DNA of 64,000 nt from Nematocida parisii ERTm1 (lineage: Eukaryota; Microsporidia), in assembly GCF_000250985.1 (NCBI RefSeq), contig NW_013524646.1, positions 836,158-900,157 of the forward strand, given 5' to 3'. Positions 8,433 through 18,400 of the stretch are shown piece by piece. Numbering within the stretch: the stretch's first letter is position 1; each line of letters opens with the position of its first letter. The position numbers and the translations under genes are program-made. A model generated the notes under the pieces. That model was not told the DNA's origin, made no database searches, and worked only from the letters and a program-made list of their open reading frames with translations.

Positions 8433-9236
8433 TGACTGTTGTACCATTCAGCGATAAAAATAGAAGATACTGTGTAGGCAGAAAGTAATAAAAGTTAAAT
8501 AAAAATACAAAATAAATAATAAGATTTAATGTGTTTATTCTCTGAATCTTCTACATAATTATACGGCATGTGTTTATCTTAGTATTGAGAATTTTATGCT
8601 ATTTCTAGCAAATCTCTAATAAAAATTGATGTACTTTAATATATTTCATAGCTCAGATTGTTTAAACTCTTCTGTTCTTTTTTCTGCATTTATTAAGATG
8701 TGCCCACTTATATTGTTCCTGTTTATATGTTAGTCCTCTGTTGGGGTGTTTTGGGTTATTGTTCGTATATTTTAATAAAAGGCAGTTTATTATAATTAGA
8801 ATAGAAAATTAAACATAAAGTATTTACATTTCTATGTAAAAAGTACATATTTATTTTTTTGAGGCATACTAAAAGAATAAAAATACAAAAATATATTAAA
8901 ACAAATCGTACAGACTTTCTAAGACAAATACATTGTATTTATTAAGTAGAAAAGAAAACAGAATAAACCCAGAGAAATATGCACGTAGAAAACAAGGCAA
9001 TTAACAAAATTATTATGATAAAATAAGGAATATAGTGGTGTAAATAAGAGAACTTCTAATTATAAAGCAATAACAATAGAAAGAAAAATTGATGTAAAGA
9101 AAAGATGTAAATAGGAAATGGGAAAAAAAGCACTGAAACGGCCATAGAATGGATGTACATTCGGGCGTGTTTTAACTATTCATACTATAAAATTATAATA
9201 TGTTTGGGAATTTTATTAACAGGATGCTTACATTTA
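8433..9236. other. convergent spacer, nothing recognised
   Basis: About 800 bp of strongly AT-rich sequence between NPL4 and the converging large-family gene. Homopolymer A and T runs are frequent. I see no ORF with coding character and no structured RNA. Confidence 0.5.
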
Positions 9237-12080
9237 TCATCGAAGATTTGCTGTGATCTGAATCAAGCTTGTTTCATACATGTTTAGTATGTGGTAGAAG
9301 TTTTGATTGTCTTCTTTATTATCATACCGGCATAGGTCATCTTTCATGGACTTAAGCGCATTTACTATGTTTAATATGGATTCTAACGAGGCTGGCAAGG
9401 TACAGTGTAAAATAATATTTTGGTTAAAGTTGATTAGATTATAGCAATCTTTTATAATAAAATTAAACCAATCTTTGTTTTGGCATGCTATACCAATAAC
9501 TTCCAATAAGAACGTGTTGATAAAGCACACTGTTTCGGCCTTCTTTAAATAGCACATTTTTGAGTTTTTTACAGAATTAATAATTGAAAGAATGTATTCT
9601 ATACTCAAACCCCTCTTTGTTAAACAATTAAGTAGTCTAAATTGAGTTTTGGATGGGATATACCACAAAACAATGCTTAATCCACCTAGAGTGCAGTCTT
9701 CGCACATGACTATATAGGCATTTATAATTTTCTGAAGAAGAAATGGTAAATCGATGTTTGTTATATAGGTGAACACCTCTATTACCTCAAACTCTGAAAA
9801 TATTTTTTTGTTAAGTGTCTGGTAGCTAGTATGTATATCTGGAAGGTAGCTTTTGTACTCTTCAAATAGTTTAAGAAGAGTAAATACTCTTAGTTCAAGA
9901 TGCTCATTTCCAAATAGTATGTTTTCTAGAAGATTCGAAAGGAATATAATAAGAGAGTGGCCAGAATTTAGGCGCAATATCACAGCATGTATCAATAATT
10001 GCCGGGCCAGATTTAGGCTATAGATAGGGTCGTAGAGCTGGGGATCAAGAAGGAATGTATTAGGGGTTATCTCTTTATACGTATAAAAATTCATTGCTGG
10101 CAATTCTTTAATGCGCTCAAGCAAAGTCTCTGTAGTGTGCGTGCATTGGTTCATTACAAAGCAGCTATAATGGCCAAGTAGACAATCAAACATTACATTA
10201 TAACTAGAAAACAATATAATAGAGTTTAAAATCCTCTTATCATTGCTTGATAGAGAAGTGTCTTCTGATGCCTCAAATGATGCCTGTGTATGATAAAGCA
10301 CAGATGTGACTGTGCCTATGCACTGAATGTATGGCATCTGAACAATAATTCTTAGGGTTTTATAAATCTCATTATATTTATATCCTATTCGTATAAACCC
10401 AAACATATCACATCGGTTTTCTTTTACGCTGCAGTATGTTATACATGCGCTTGGCAGAGTTATGTTTTTATTTACTGAGAGTGCTTTGAACAAATTCTGT
10501 ATGTAACCAAGCACGCGTTCGCATAGTTTCTGGCTATAGTCTTTCCCCCTACTTTCTGCCCATTTTTGTAGCGCATCTATTTTTTTCTTTTCTTGCTTAT
10601 ATATACCAGCAATCTCTGTAATGACTCGGAGAATATTTAATAGGCCTGGCTCTATTTGGTTTCTATTTGGTCTGATATAGAATATGTCTTTGTTGTTTAG
10701 ATCTGCAACTACTTTATTCCAATCAGAGTGCACTGCATAAGATGTTCTCTCAAACATGTACTTATACTTATCAAAAAAGCTCTTTAGGTCAGAAGACGCG
10801 TGCTTCATGTGTTTTGTTGTATAGATCTGCCTATTCTGATCATATGCAAAGCAGCAAAATAGCGAAAGTATAATTGTCTCTGTGCTATTAATAAACTCAG
10901 GAAGCCTATAAACAGCAGAGTTCAGATTAAAAGGCATACTTTCTTTTACATTTATATCAAGAGAGTCCAATACTATGCGCCTTAAACTTTTTAAACTTCT
11001 GATATGGCATTTTGGACTCTTGATTGCTTGTGGATGCAGGCTCTCTGAAAAAGGGAGCGTCTTGTTTTTTCTAATCACTTTATTGATTTGGCATAAATAG
11101 CCAAAATAGTTGCGCTCATTATTTCGAAGTCTAGCTAGAATAAAATACTCACAAAACACATTTTTAGCATGGTTATCATAAGTGTATTCTATATTCTCTA
11201 TATACTCACATAGAAGGGCAAACGTTGCATGGCAAAAACAAATAGCATCTTGGGCTGTGGTAATATATTCATAGATGTATGTATGTATAAGAAATTTTGG
11301 ACTGCTCAAAAAATCACCTGTATCAAAATTAAATTCTGGTATAATTGCTCCCATCCTTGGCCGTATAAGCCCTTTAAATTGTAGGATTGTATTGTTTTTA
11401 TTCTTTATAAAAAAATTAATTACATTCATTGCCTCTTCATATTTTGTTGCTTTTTTACAGTTCTCTTTATTACCTGGGCGCTTTCCAGAGCTGTCTTCTA
11501 ATATACTCATGTTAATTCTAAAGTGCTCGCCGCCGGTATCAAGTCTTTTTAAAATCAGATTTACTTGGTCTTTGACATATTCAAATATCAACGGCACTTC
11601 TATTCCCTCAGAAAGCAGTAATAAAGATGCAAAAAGTTTATACCTTTGCTCTGACGTTAATTTGCTACTAATTAGCATATAAAACGAGTCTTCTTTATGC
11701 GTGAATATGGATAGATGGCCATCCAATGATGGAAACAGCTGCAAAAGGACTGTGTGATATTCTTTTATATATAAAAACTTACTATCCTGATTTGTTAAAA
11801 AATCTGGCGCATCTTTCCCATGATAAAAAGAATCTAAAGACATATAAAAGGGTGTATTTTCCTGCACTGGCTTATTATTTTTTATTCCGGGCGAACAAAA
11901 CCGCATATTATACATTAATCTGCTCGTTTTTATTAAGTATGCCAGCATTGGACTCAATACACTTTTTTGTTTTATACACAGCTGCCCGCCGTCTTTATCA
12001 TCAATTATATGGTCTTTTACCAATTTTAACTCACTCATTTTCCATCTTGTTTCAATTTCGGGTTTCTTGTGTTTCTTCAT
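9237..12080 (-). CDS. large paralogous family protein (copy A), no signal peptide
   Basis: A 947-residue member of the same family as the genes at 53075, 55733 and 60714. Shared landmarks in order: an N-terminal SPMLAYLIKTSRLMYNMRF block (about 45-62); LFPSLDGHLSI followed by LFASLLLLSEGIEVPL; GDFLSSPKFLIHTYIYEYI; a central LSLFCCFAYDQNRQIYTTKH; YIRPNRNQIEPGLLNIL; LNSGHSLIIFLSNLLENIL; and CLTKRGLSIEYILSII near the C-terminus. Unlike the other three copies it begins MKKHKKPEIETRWKMSELK with no hydrophobic segment. An in-frame TAA lies about 35 bp upstream, so no signal sequence can be added from the DNA shown. It is mostly helical, with no catalytic motif recognised. It is either cytosolic or has lost its export signal. 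Confidence 0.85.
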   Translation of the reverse strand: MKKHKKPEIETRWKMSELKLVKDHIIDDKDGGQLCIKQKSVLSPMLAYLIKTSRLMYNMRFCSPGIKNNKPVQENTPFYMSLDSFYHGKDAPDFLTNQDSKFLYIKEYHTVLLQLFPSLDGHLSIFTHKEDSFYMLISSKLTSEQRYKLFASLLLLSEGIEVPLIFEYVKDQVNLILKRLDTGGEHFRINMSILEDSSGKRPGNKENCKKATKYEEAMNVINFFIKNKNNTILQFKGLIRPRMGAIIPEFNFDTGDFLSSPKFLIHTYIYEYITTAQDAICFCHATFALLCEYIENIEYTYDNHAKNVFCEYFILARLRNNERNYFGYLCQINKVIRKNKTLPFSESLHPQAIKSPKCHIRSLKSLRRIVLDSLDINVKESMPFNLNSAVYRLPEFINSTETIILSLFCCFAYDQNRQIYTTKHMKHASSDLKSFFDKYKYMFERTSYAVHSDWNKVVADLNNKDIFYIRPNRNQIEPGLLNILRVITEIAGIYKQEKKKIDALQKWAESRGKDYSQKLCERVLGYIQNLFKALSVNKNITLPSACITYCSVKENRCDMFGFIRIGYKYNEIYKTLRIIVQMPYIQCIGTVTSVLYHTQASFEASEDTSLSSNDKRILNSIILFSSYNVMFDCLLGHYSCFVMNQCTHTTETLLERIKELPAMNFYTYKEITPNTFLLDPQLYDPIYSLNLARQLLIHAVILRLNSGHSLIIFLSNLLENILFGNEHLELRVFTLLKLFEEYKSYLPDIHTSYQTLNKKIFSEFEVIEVFTYITNIDLPFLLQKIINAYIVMCEDCTLGGLSIVLWYIPSKTQFRLLNCLTKRGLSIEYILSIINSVKNSKMCYLKKAETVCFINTFLLEVIGIACQNKDWFNFIIKDCYNLINFNQNIILHCTLPASLESILNIVNALKSMKDDLCRYDNKEDNQNFYHILNMYETSLIQITANLR

Positions 12081-12379
12081 AAAGCAAAATAATTTTATTT
12101 CAAGACCTGCGCTTTAATATTTCTTCATAATAAATGAATCTTTTAGATTCAATTGCAATAAAACCTTAGCTTCATCTGGGTGATATCTTAAGTCACTTTA
12201 TACCATATAATTAACCCGTAAAAAAATATAATTCTCTAAAATAAAAAATATTCTAAATTTAGTAGGGACTGCTTAAAATATCTATAAAAATAACATATTT
12301 TGAAAACCATGAATTTATTTGTATAAAAGGCAAGCTACACATAGTATGCAATGCCGCTGGGTATGTTTAAGTGGTGCCT

Positions 12380-12901
12380 TTATAGGGTGCTTTTCTCTTT
12401 TGCTTGAATAATAAAGCTTTCCATTCTATTTATGTTTATGTCTATTATTAAATAGAACTGAATAAGCTCGTGCATGTCATCTCCCACATTACGAATTGTT
12501 TCATAGGCCAAGTCAACGCTCTGAGACGAGCTTTCTTCTAGCTCACTGAGATCTAGTATATTTTCCATGGAAGTTAATGTGCTGCGCAGCTCGCTTAGGA
12601 TTTCTTTTATTTCACTTGTTGGACTCTGTGAGAACATTTCTAGAAGATCCCAGGAGTTTTTAATGCTTTCTGGAATTGCGCTAAAGTGACCTTCTGTTTT
12701 TGTTTGATTAAATCTCTTCATTAGATCTATAATGTGAGAATGCATGGCATCTATTCGGGTGTCTGTGTATCTGTTTATGACTTCTTTATACTCTTCTAAA
12801 TCAGCTTCTATTTGCCTTTCTACGGCCAGAGAGGCATTAAAGTATCCGAACAACAAAATGCTAATTATTATAACTACGTGTCGTATATTTTCGGGGTTCA
12901 T
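12380..12901 (-). CDS. small secreted coiled-coil protein, unknown
   Basis: From the ATG at 12901 the protein has 173 residues (MNPENIRHVV). Residues 8-27 are a clear signal peptide, with likely cleavage after ASLA. The remainder is acidic and helical, with heptad-like Leu/Ile spacing (about 70-110 and 130-165), no Cys and no second membrane segment. I recognise no family. It lies next to a member of the large family and could be another exported parasite protein (inference). A TTTCGGGTTA motif occurs at 13012-13024, 111 bp upstream of the ATG. Confidence 0.7.
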   Translation of the reverse strand: MNPENIRHVVIIISILLFGYFNASLAVERQIEADLEEYKEVINRYTDTRIDAMHSHIIDLMKRFNQTKTEGHFSAIPESIKNSWDLLEMFSQSPTSEIKEILSELRSTLTSMENILDLSELEESSSQSVDLAYETIRNVGDDMHELIQFYLIIDININRMESFIIQAKEKSTL

Positions 12902-13083
12902 ACACACTAAATATTTTCTTTGTATATACTTCCCCTATTCACTCCTTGCCTTTATCATTTTGCCACTGGCTCCTGTGTCCAATTAAATTTATTTACCAGA
13001 AAGGAGAATTTAATTTCGGGTTACTGCACTTGTTGCATTTAAAAATTATTTACAAATAATATGGAATAGCAGATTTATTGCAC

Positions 13084-14172
13084 CTATATTATCATTTTTA
13101 TCTTAAAAACATCTTTAACATTTACATCCTTTGGGCAGTACGGGCACTTAAAAATTACTCCTTTGAATGAAGCAATCTTCTCAACTGCCTTCACACTTAT
13201 TATGTGGCCACAGGTAAGAACGCATGGCGTGTTATCAAAAGAGCACTCAGTTCGAAGAATTGGGCAGAAAAACGTCGAGTGGAAAGAAAGAATGTATGGA
13301 ACTGCCGACTCAACCTCTATTTCAGTATCATACGGAGTTACATTTATCATCTCCATTTTTTTACCAATGTAGTAGAATGTTTCTAAGGTTATTGCATTCT
13401 TTGTTGGCATTGTCCTTTTTGCATGAACCAATCTTTTAACCTCACTATGATGTGTGGGAATGACCAGCAGGCTTAGTATGCTTTTTATTTCTTCATACTG
13501 CACTGTCTGTTTTGAGTATACATGGCCTACCTGCCCATCAAAGTACAGAATGGTTCCGTTCTCTTCTATGAACCACTTTTTAATCTCAATAATGGACTGC
13601 TGATAAATATCCTTTTTCTGGGCATTCCAGGTACTCCACTTATTCATTTCTTTCAATGCACCCTCCACAATTGTGTAGAGCTTTGTAATTGGATCTATCG
13701 GTGCTTCTACTTCTCTATGCGAGTTAATTATTTGTTTACATTTTTTCTTTATGTCTGTTATATGCTTGTATTTTAGAGACTTCTTTGTAATGACACATGG
13801 TGCAATGGCACCCAGCTCATCCATCCATGGATTGTATATTTGAGGGATACTTACAGCTTCTTTTGGACTCTCAACAGGGTACATCTCGCTAAACTCTTCT
13901 AATAAAATGCGAGCAGTATCTACGTCATTCTGGCCGCACAGGTATTCCACAATCAATACGTATATATACGGATCTTCTACAGCAATAACATCTGATGGTG
14001 GGACTGGGAGAGAGGCTTTTTCGCTTTTTAGTGCTGCGGTAGATATTGGTACTAGATTGTCCAACACCACCTGTCTGGCCTGCTCAGGGTCAAACTTCTC
14101 CCTTTCCTCACATTGTTTTAGATATTGTTTTAGTTTTATAGATAATTGCCTTATATACTGAGATGCCTGCAT
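13084..14172 (-). CDS. Rmd5/Gid2-like RING protein of the GID/CTLH complex
   Basis: A 362-residue protein. The C-terminal 70 residues form the variant RING of Rmd5/Gid2/RMND5: FFCPILRTE, then TPCVLTCGHIIS, a helix and KCPYCPKDV. The central part contains a LisH-like helical stretch (YVLIVEYLCGQNDVDTARILL, about 90-112). The N-terminus is basic and helical. In yeast, Gid2 pairs with Gid9 as an E3 ligase that degrades gluconeogenic enzymes. The CTLH region is not clear. The RING pattern is the main evidence, and Fyv10/Gid9 is an alternative because its RING is related. The ATG is 24 bp from the ATG of the divergent PKC-like gene. Confidence 0.72.
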   Translation of the reverse strand: MQASQYIRQLSIKLKQYLKQCEEREKFDPEQARQVVLDNLVPISTAALKSEKASLPVPPSDVIAVEDPYIYVLIVEYLCGQNDVDTARILLEEFSEMYPVESPKEAVSIPQIYNPWMDELGAIAPCVITKKSLKYKHITDIKKKCKQIINSHREVEAPIDPITKLYTIVEGALKEMNKWSTWNAQKKDIYQQSIIEIKKWFIEENGTILYFDGQVGHVYSKQTVQYEEIKSILSLLVIPTHHSEVKRLVHAKRTMPTKNAITLETFYYIGKKMEMINVTPYDTEIEVESAVPYILSFHSTFFCPILRTECSFDNTPCVLTCGHIISVKAVEKIASFKGVIFKCPYCPKDVNVKDVFKIKMII

Positions 14173-14196
14173 AAAAAATAAACAAAGAAATTATAT

Positions 14197-16635
14197 ATGA
14201 CAGACAGGCTTCCAAATACAGTGAATATAATTAAAAAACTTACAGAACTACTGCCAAGCTTATCTGAAGCTGAGGCCGAGGCAGCTAGATATCAAATTGA
14301 ACAATTAAAAGACTCAAACCCATTCCTTTCAGGGAAACAGACAGAATCACAGAGCATTCTGGAGTGCTGGGAGACAAGAGATATATCCAGAGCAAAAGTA
14401 ATTATGCAAAGAATAACACAGGATAGAAGGCTTTTAGAGGGATACAATGTCATTCTGCAGGATAAAGACACGCCAGAAATAGAGCAAACAGTGGATAAAA
14501 TACAAAGAGTTTTGTACTTCTTAGAAAGAGAGATTCTGCTAATAAAAAGGCTATTGTCAGATGCATTTGTAACAGACAAGAATTACAATCCAAATATTAT
14601 AGGAGAGAGCAGTGAGTTAATAGAATCGTTTAAGATAAAGAAATATTCTGGAAAAGCACACTTGTCAATTGTTGGTATAAATGACAGAAATCCATTACAC
14701 AAAGGAATATCCATTATGATATACACAGATGACGTGCTAGTAGGAGAGATCGCACAGCGAGAAATAGAAGAAAGTAAATCAATAAGCATTGATTTCAAGA
14801 ATATATACAGAATGGAAATTGTTGTAAAGACTCAAGATGATGTGATTATAGGAAATATATTCTTTCCCATAGAAGACCTAGCAGATGCAGAGGATATAGG
14901 CGTAAAGAACTTTTACTACAGTATTAAAGATAAAAGCACTCTATCAATTTCGTTTGGAAAGTGTATTTTAGAGTCAAATACAATACACCGAGCACTAGAA
15001 AATGTGCTGACTAAAAGGGTAGCAGAGCATCTTCTAAGAAAGATAGAAAGCATTTCTGTGTATCGCTGTGGTGTGTGTGGGAGCAATGAAGAAACCAGTG
15101 ATGTAGAACTATATTACAGGTGCGATATGTGCAAGTTTACCTGCCATATGAAGTGTACGCATTTAATTTTCTTCGTGTGCAATGAGTTCAAGAAAAAGGA
15201 AGAGATGGAATCAGAGAAGAAGGAGCTAGAAGAGAAATTACAAAAAATAAAACAGGAGCGGATAAGAATTATTTCTGCTGCAATTGAAATAAAAGAAAAG
15301 CCAAAAAAGTCCGGGCATTCATCAGACAAGGCAAATAAAAAGAAGAAGAATAAAAATCATAATACAGAATCCGAAGAAGAGGAAAGCACAGAAAATTCCT
15401 CAATGGAGTGCTCAAGCAGCGATGAAGAGCCAGAGGTCTGCCCCACTAAGCGTTATAGTGTAGAGCACTCTGTTCAGCAGGAGAAAATGCTTGGTGCAAC
15501 TTGGTGCTGTCACTGCGGCGAGCGGATAGGTATGCTTGCCATGGCCTTGGTGTGCAGCGTGTGCGAGAATACCTACCATACTTCCTGTAGAAAAATGCTA
15601 TTTCATTCGTGTGGAATAACACTGGACCTCCTGATCGGGTTAATATCATATATGCCAAAGCGGCACAAGAAAAAGTCTGAAAAAATATCTCTTGATCAGT
15701 TTAAATTTATATCTCCTGTGTGTGTGGAAGGGTTTGCAAAGGTTTATCTCTGCGAATGGAATGGCAAACCAGTGGGGCTTAAAGCAATTAAGAAGAAGAC
15801 AATAATAGACAAAAATTGCCAAAACTTAGTTGAGACACAGCGGACCTGCTTGGAAATTGCAAAAGCATCAAAAAACCCGTTTCTTCTACATATAAAGGGG
15901 TATTTCCAGACAAAAACCTACGTATTTTTCATAACTGAATTTGTACCTGGCGGTGATCTGTACTTCCACTTACAGAATCGCACAATATCTGCAAATGAAA
16001 TTCAGATGATTCTGGCAGGGCTAGTGCTGGCGATAGAGTGGCTGCATTCAGAAAACATTATATATAGGGATCTTAGACTGGAGAATGTAATGTTCTCTGA
16101 AAATGGGTATATAAAGCTAACAAACCTGAGTCTCTGCTCGATTGGTGCGCATAATGGGATAGCGCATACATTGTGTGGAAGTATTCCTACAATTGCACCC
16201 GAAATGATTGATGAGCACTATACGTGTGCAGTTGACTGGTGGAGTCTTGGAGTGCTAGCATACCAGCTTATTCTTAAGTCGCCGCCCTTTTCTGGAGCAA
16301 GTCTTAAGAAAATAAAGAATGCAATCCAAAATGAACCGCCTGCTAGCATTGAACTTATTTCAGAGCCTGCTAGGTCATTTATTCTGGGCTTGCTAGAAAA
16401 AGACCCAGAAAAGCGGCTTGGTGCACACTCCAGCGCAGACATTAAAAACCATGAGTACTTCAAAAACATTGACTGGGAAGAAATGGAAAAGCAAAAGCTG
16501 CCGGTTGAATGGGTGCCTAAGTTAGATAATAGTATGTGCTCAAACTTTGACAGTGCAGTCACCAGCCAAGATCCTGAGCTGAGCCCTGGTGAAGAAGTAG
16601 ACTCTGCAATGGACATGTACTTTGAGAACTTCTAA
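14197..16635 (+). CDS. Pkc1-like protein with degenerate kinase active site
   Basis: An 812-residue protein with fungal Pkc1 architecture: N-terminal helical HR1-like part (about 1-130), C2-like beta domain (about 150-280), two C1 zinc fingers (about 289-335, with RCGVCGSNEE and CHMKCTHLIFFVC; and about 436-480, with WCCHCGERIG and YHTSCRKML), then an AGC kinase domain (about 503-750) and a C-tail ending YFENF. The tail end matches the FxxF hydrophobic-motif stub seen in PKA. In the kinase domain the glycine loop is VCVEGFAKV, with all three glycines replaced. The ATP Lys (GLKAIKK) and catalytic D625 are present, but the loop reads YRDLRLEN (Lys to Arg). DFG is N643-L644-S645. Pkc1 acts downstream of Rho1 in cell-integrity signalling; this copy may be a scaffold or non-canonical kinase. 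Confidence 0.85.
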   Translation: MTDRLPNTVNIIKKLTELLPSLSEAEAEAARYQIEQLKDSNPFLSGKQTESQSILECWETRDISRAKVIMQRITQDRRLLEGYNVILQDKDTPEIEQTVDKIQRVLYFLEREILLIKRLLSDAFVTDKNYNPNIIGESSELIESFKIKKYSGKAHLSIVGINDRNPLHKGISIMIYTDDVLVGEIAQREIEESKSISIDFKNIYRMEIVVKTQDDVIIGNIFFPIEDLADAEDIGVKNFYYSIKDKSTLSISFGKCILESNTIHRALENVLTKRVAEHLLRKIESISVYRCGVCGSNEETSDVELYYRCDMCKFTCHMKCTHLIFFVCNEFKKKEEMESEKKELEEKLQKIKQERIRIISAAIEIKEKPKKSGHSSDKANKKKKNKNHNTESEEEESTENSSMECSSSDEEPEVCPTKRYSVEHSVQQEKMLGATWCCHCGERIGMLAMALVCSVCENTYHTSCRKMLFHSCGITLDLLIGLISYMPKRHKKKSEKISLDQFKFISPVCVEGFAKVYLCEWNGKPVGLKAIKKKTIIDKNCQNLVETQRTCLEIAKASKNPFLLHIKGYFQTKTYVFFITEFVPGGDLYFHLQNRTISANEIQMILAGLVLAIEWLHSENIIYRDLRLENVMFSENGYIKLTNLSLCSIGAHNGIAHTLCGSIPTIAPEMIDEHYTCAVDWWSLGVLAYQLILKSPPFSGASLKKIKNAIQNEPPASIELISEPARSFILGLLEKDPEKRLGAHSSADIKNHEYFKNIDWEEMEKQKLPVEWVPKLDNSMCSNFDSAVTSQDPELSPGEEVDSAMDMYFENF

Positions 16636-17228
16636 TGCGAATAAAAATCTTCTATTATATGTTGTACAAATACAATTAAATTTCGGAATATACAGCAATT
16701 GATTTAAATATTTTTTAAATAAATTTATTACTACTACTAGAAGAATTCAGTATATTCACATTTTATTTATGCAGTGTGGTGCTATTAAGAGTTATTATAC
16801 TACGCTTAGTGTACTATAGAAGACCTGTGTTTGTAATTTTAGTGCTTATATTTGTTTTACTATGTTTGTGCTTTCTGATCTGTTGGTATTCTGTTTATAT
16901 TCTAACTGTATTTTAAAATATATGATTATTTGGCTGAAAATCCCAAACATTTTAGCGTTTTGTCTTAGGCCCAAAAATATTTAACTTTTTCGACATTTCA
17001 CTATTTTGTTTTAAAAGCCATCATAAAAGAGTCTAGTATAATTAGAGTATACACAAAATAAAATTATAAATAAAAGAAATATTTATGAATAATCCAAGCG
17101 TATTCAGGCTGGATCAAAATACTATTCTGTATTAACAAGTACATAATAGAAAAGAGTGCTCTAAAATAGAAATTGCCAGTGTGGCTTTACTATTCGCTGA
17201 AAGCATATTCCTGCCCAAAAATGTAAAT
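16636..17228. other. convergent spacer, nothing recognised
   Basis: About 590 bp of AT-rich DNA between converging genes, with long T runs. Some short frames are open on both strands but lack coding character. Confidence 0.5.
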
Positions 17229-17927
17229 CTATACATCTATTGGTGATGTGTTGATGTGTATGTATGGATTCGTTTGTATTATATAGAATATGCTTATAAA
17301 AACTGCTAATACAGTTGCTGCGCCTGTTATTGTCCGGTGGCAATGAAATAGAGATAATTTGGTTTGCCATGTGCTGTTTATTCTGTCTTCAAGCGTACAT
17401 ATAAAAGCTAAAATTCCAGGACAGAAATTCAATGCAGTAAGGAATGTTTGAGGAAAATTGAAACGTGTCAGAAAATACAGAAAGGCGTGCCCTGCTAGAA
17501 CTAATAGATAGTCATTATTTCCAACAAGCAGATTGGTTAGTAAGAAAAAAAGCCAGGGCTCTCCTTGTATGATGCTTGGAACAGTTAAAAACAGAGAGAA
17601 CAAAATAGTAAATAGTTTTCTTTGCTTTGATGACATTCGCTTCTTGCCATCTTTGCTTGGCAGAAAGTTTATAATGGCTATAGAGACTGCAATAGCAGAG
17701 ACTAGAACAAAACAATAGAAAGAGTATATATCAGCAGTATAAAGACGGCAGAGCGCGCTGTGCCCAGTTATAATAGAGACGCCAAGCATAAGCGCTATAA
17801 CCAAATCTCTTATATTAGAGATAATATTGTCATAAGAGAGCATGCCTGCAATAGTCTTAAGGTATGGATTGTTGTGCAGATAAAGGTCTATTGTTGACTG
17901 CGACGGAACGTTTATTGTGCCTATCAT
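17229..17927 (-). CDS. multi-pass membrane protein, unknown
   Basis: A 232-residue protein with about six hydrophobic helices: roughly 40-58, 68-90, 105-122, 122-136, 139-152 and 200-218. A basic loop (DGKKRMSSKQRK) lies near residue 100. There is no N-terminal signal peptide. The segment PWLFFLLTNLLVGN...LAGHAFLYFL resembles the last helices of Derlins (LLxGN and a GHxxYFL pattern), but the N-terminal Derlin landmarks are missing and the order does not fit well. I keep Derlin only as a weak suggestion. It probably resides in the ER or another endomembrane. Confidence 0.65.
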   Translation of the reverse strand: MIGTINVPSQSTIDLYLHNNPYLKTIAGMLSYDNIISNIRDLVIALMLGVSIITGHSALCRLYTADIYSFYCFVLVSAIAVSIAIINFLPSKDGKKRMSSKQRKLFTILFSLFLTVPSIIQGEPWLFFLLTNLLVGNNDYLLVLAGHAFLYFLTRFNFPQTFLTALNFCPGILAFICTLEDRINSTWQTKLSLFHCHRTITGAATVLAVFISIFYIIQTNPYIHINTSPIDV

Positions 17928-18400
17928 GGCAGATTATGACCATGGCCTTTATATAGAGACTAATTTTTCTGTAAAAGGAATAATTTGTTTCCAAATGGAC
18001 TAGTATACCTATAAAAGGTCTAATTTCAATAAACGTGAAAATTAATTATATTTATATAACCATCGTTAAAAGGACAGATCTTATTTCTAATTTTATATTA
18101 CTCTTTAATTTTTGGAGCTGGTCTATAATAGTCTTACATAATAGCAGAGTGCGAATTGCATATAAGCATTTAGGCGCATGCACTGTATTACAACTAGGAA
18201 TATAGATGAAAATTCGTGCATGCCCTGCTGTACTTATGCTGTGCGAATTGCAGGCTTTGCACACCAAGTTAGTTGGTATAACAGACATAGTTAGTTATTT
18301 GATTTATTTTAATTTCGGGTTAGTACAGTGTGTAAAGATCAGAAATTTAGCAAAAACGAGAATTTCCCTATGCATACATGCCACATTAGATATCAACTGT
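17928..18400. other. upstream region with TTTCGGGTTA motif
   Basis: About 470 bp between two minus-strand genes. The motif aatttcgggttag is at 18311-18323. A 78-codon frame (18052-18288) looks spurious. Confidence 0.45.

Noticed and set aside
17229-17927. Derlin assignment
   Set aside because: One segment resembles the last Derlin helices, but the N-terminal landmarks are absent and the matching part is followed by further helices; kept as unknown.
18052-18288. 78-codon minus frame
   Set aside because: AT-rich spacer ORF without recognisable features, and another frame is open on the opposite strand.
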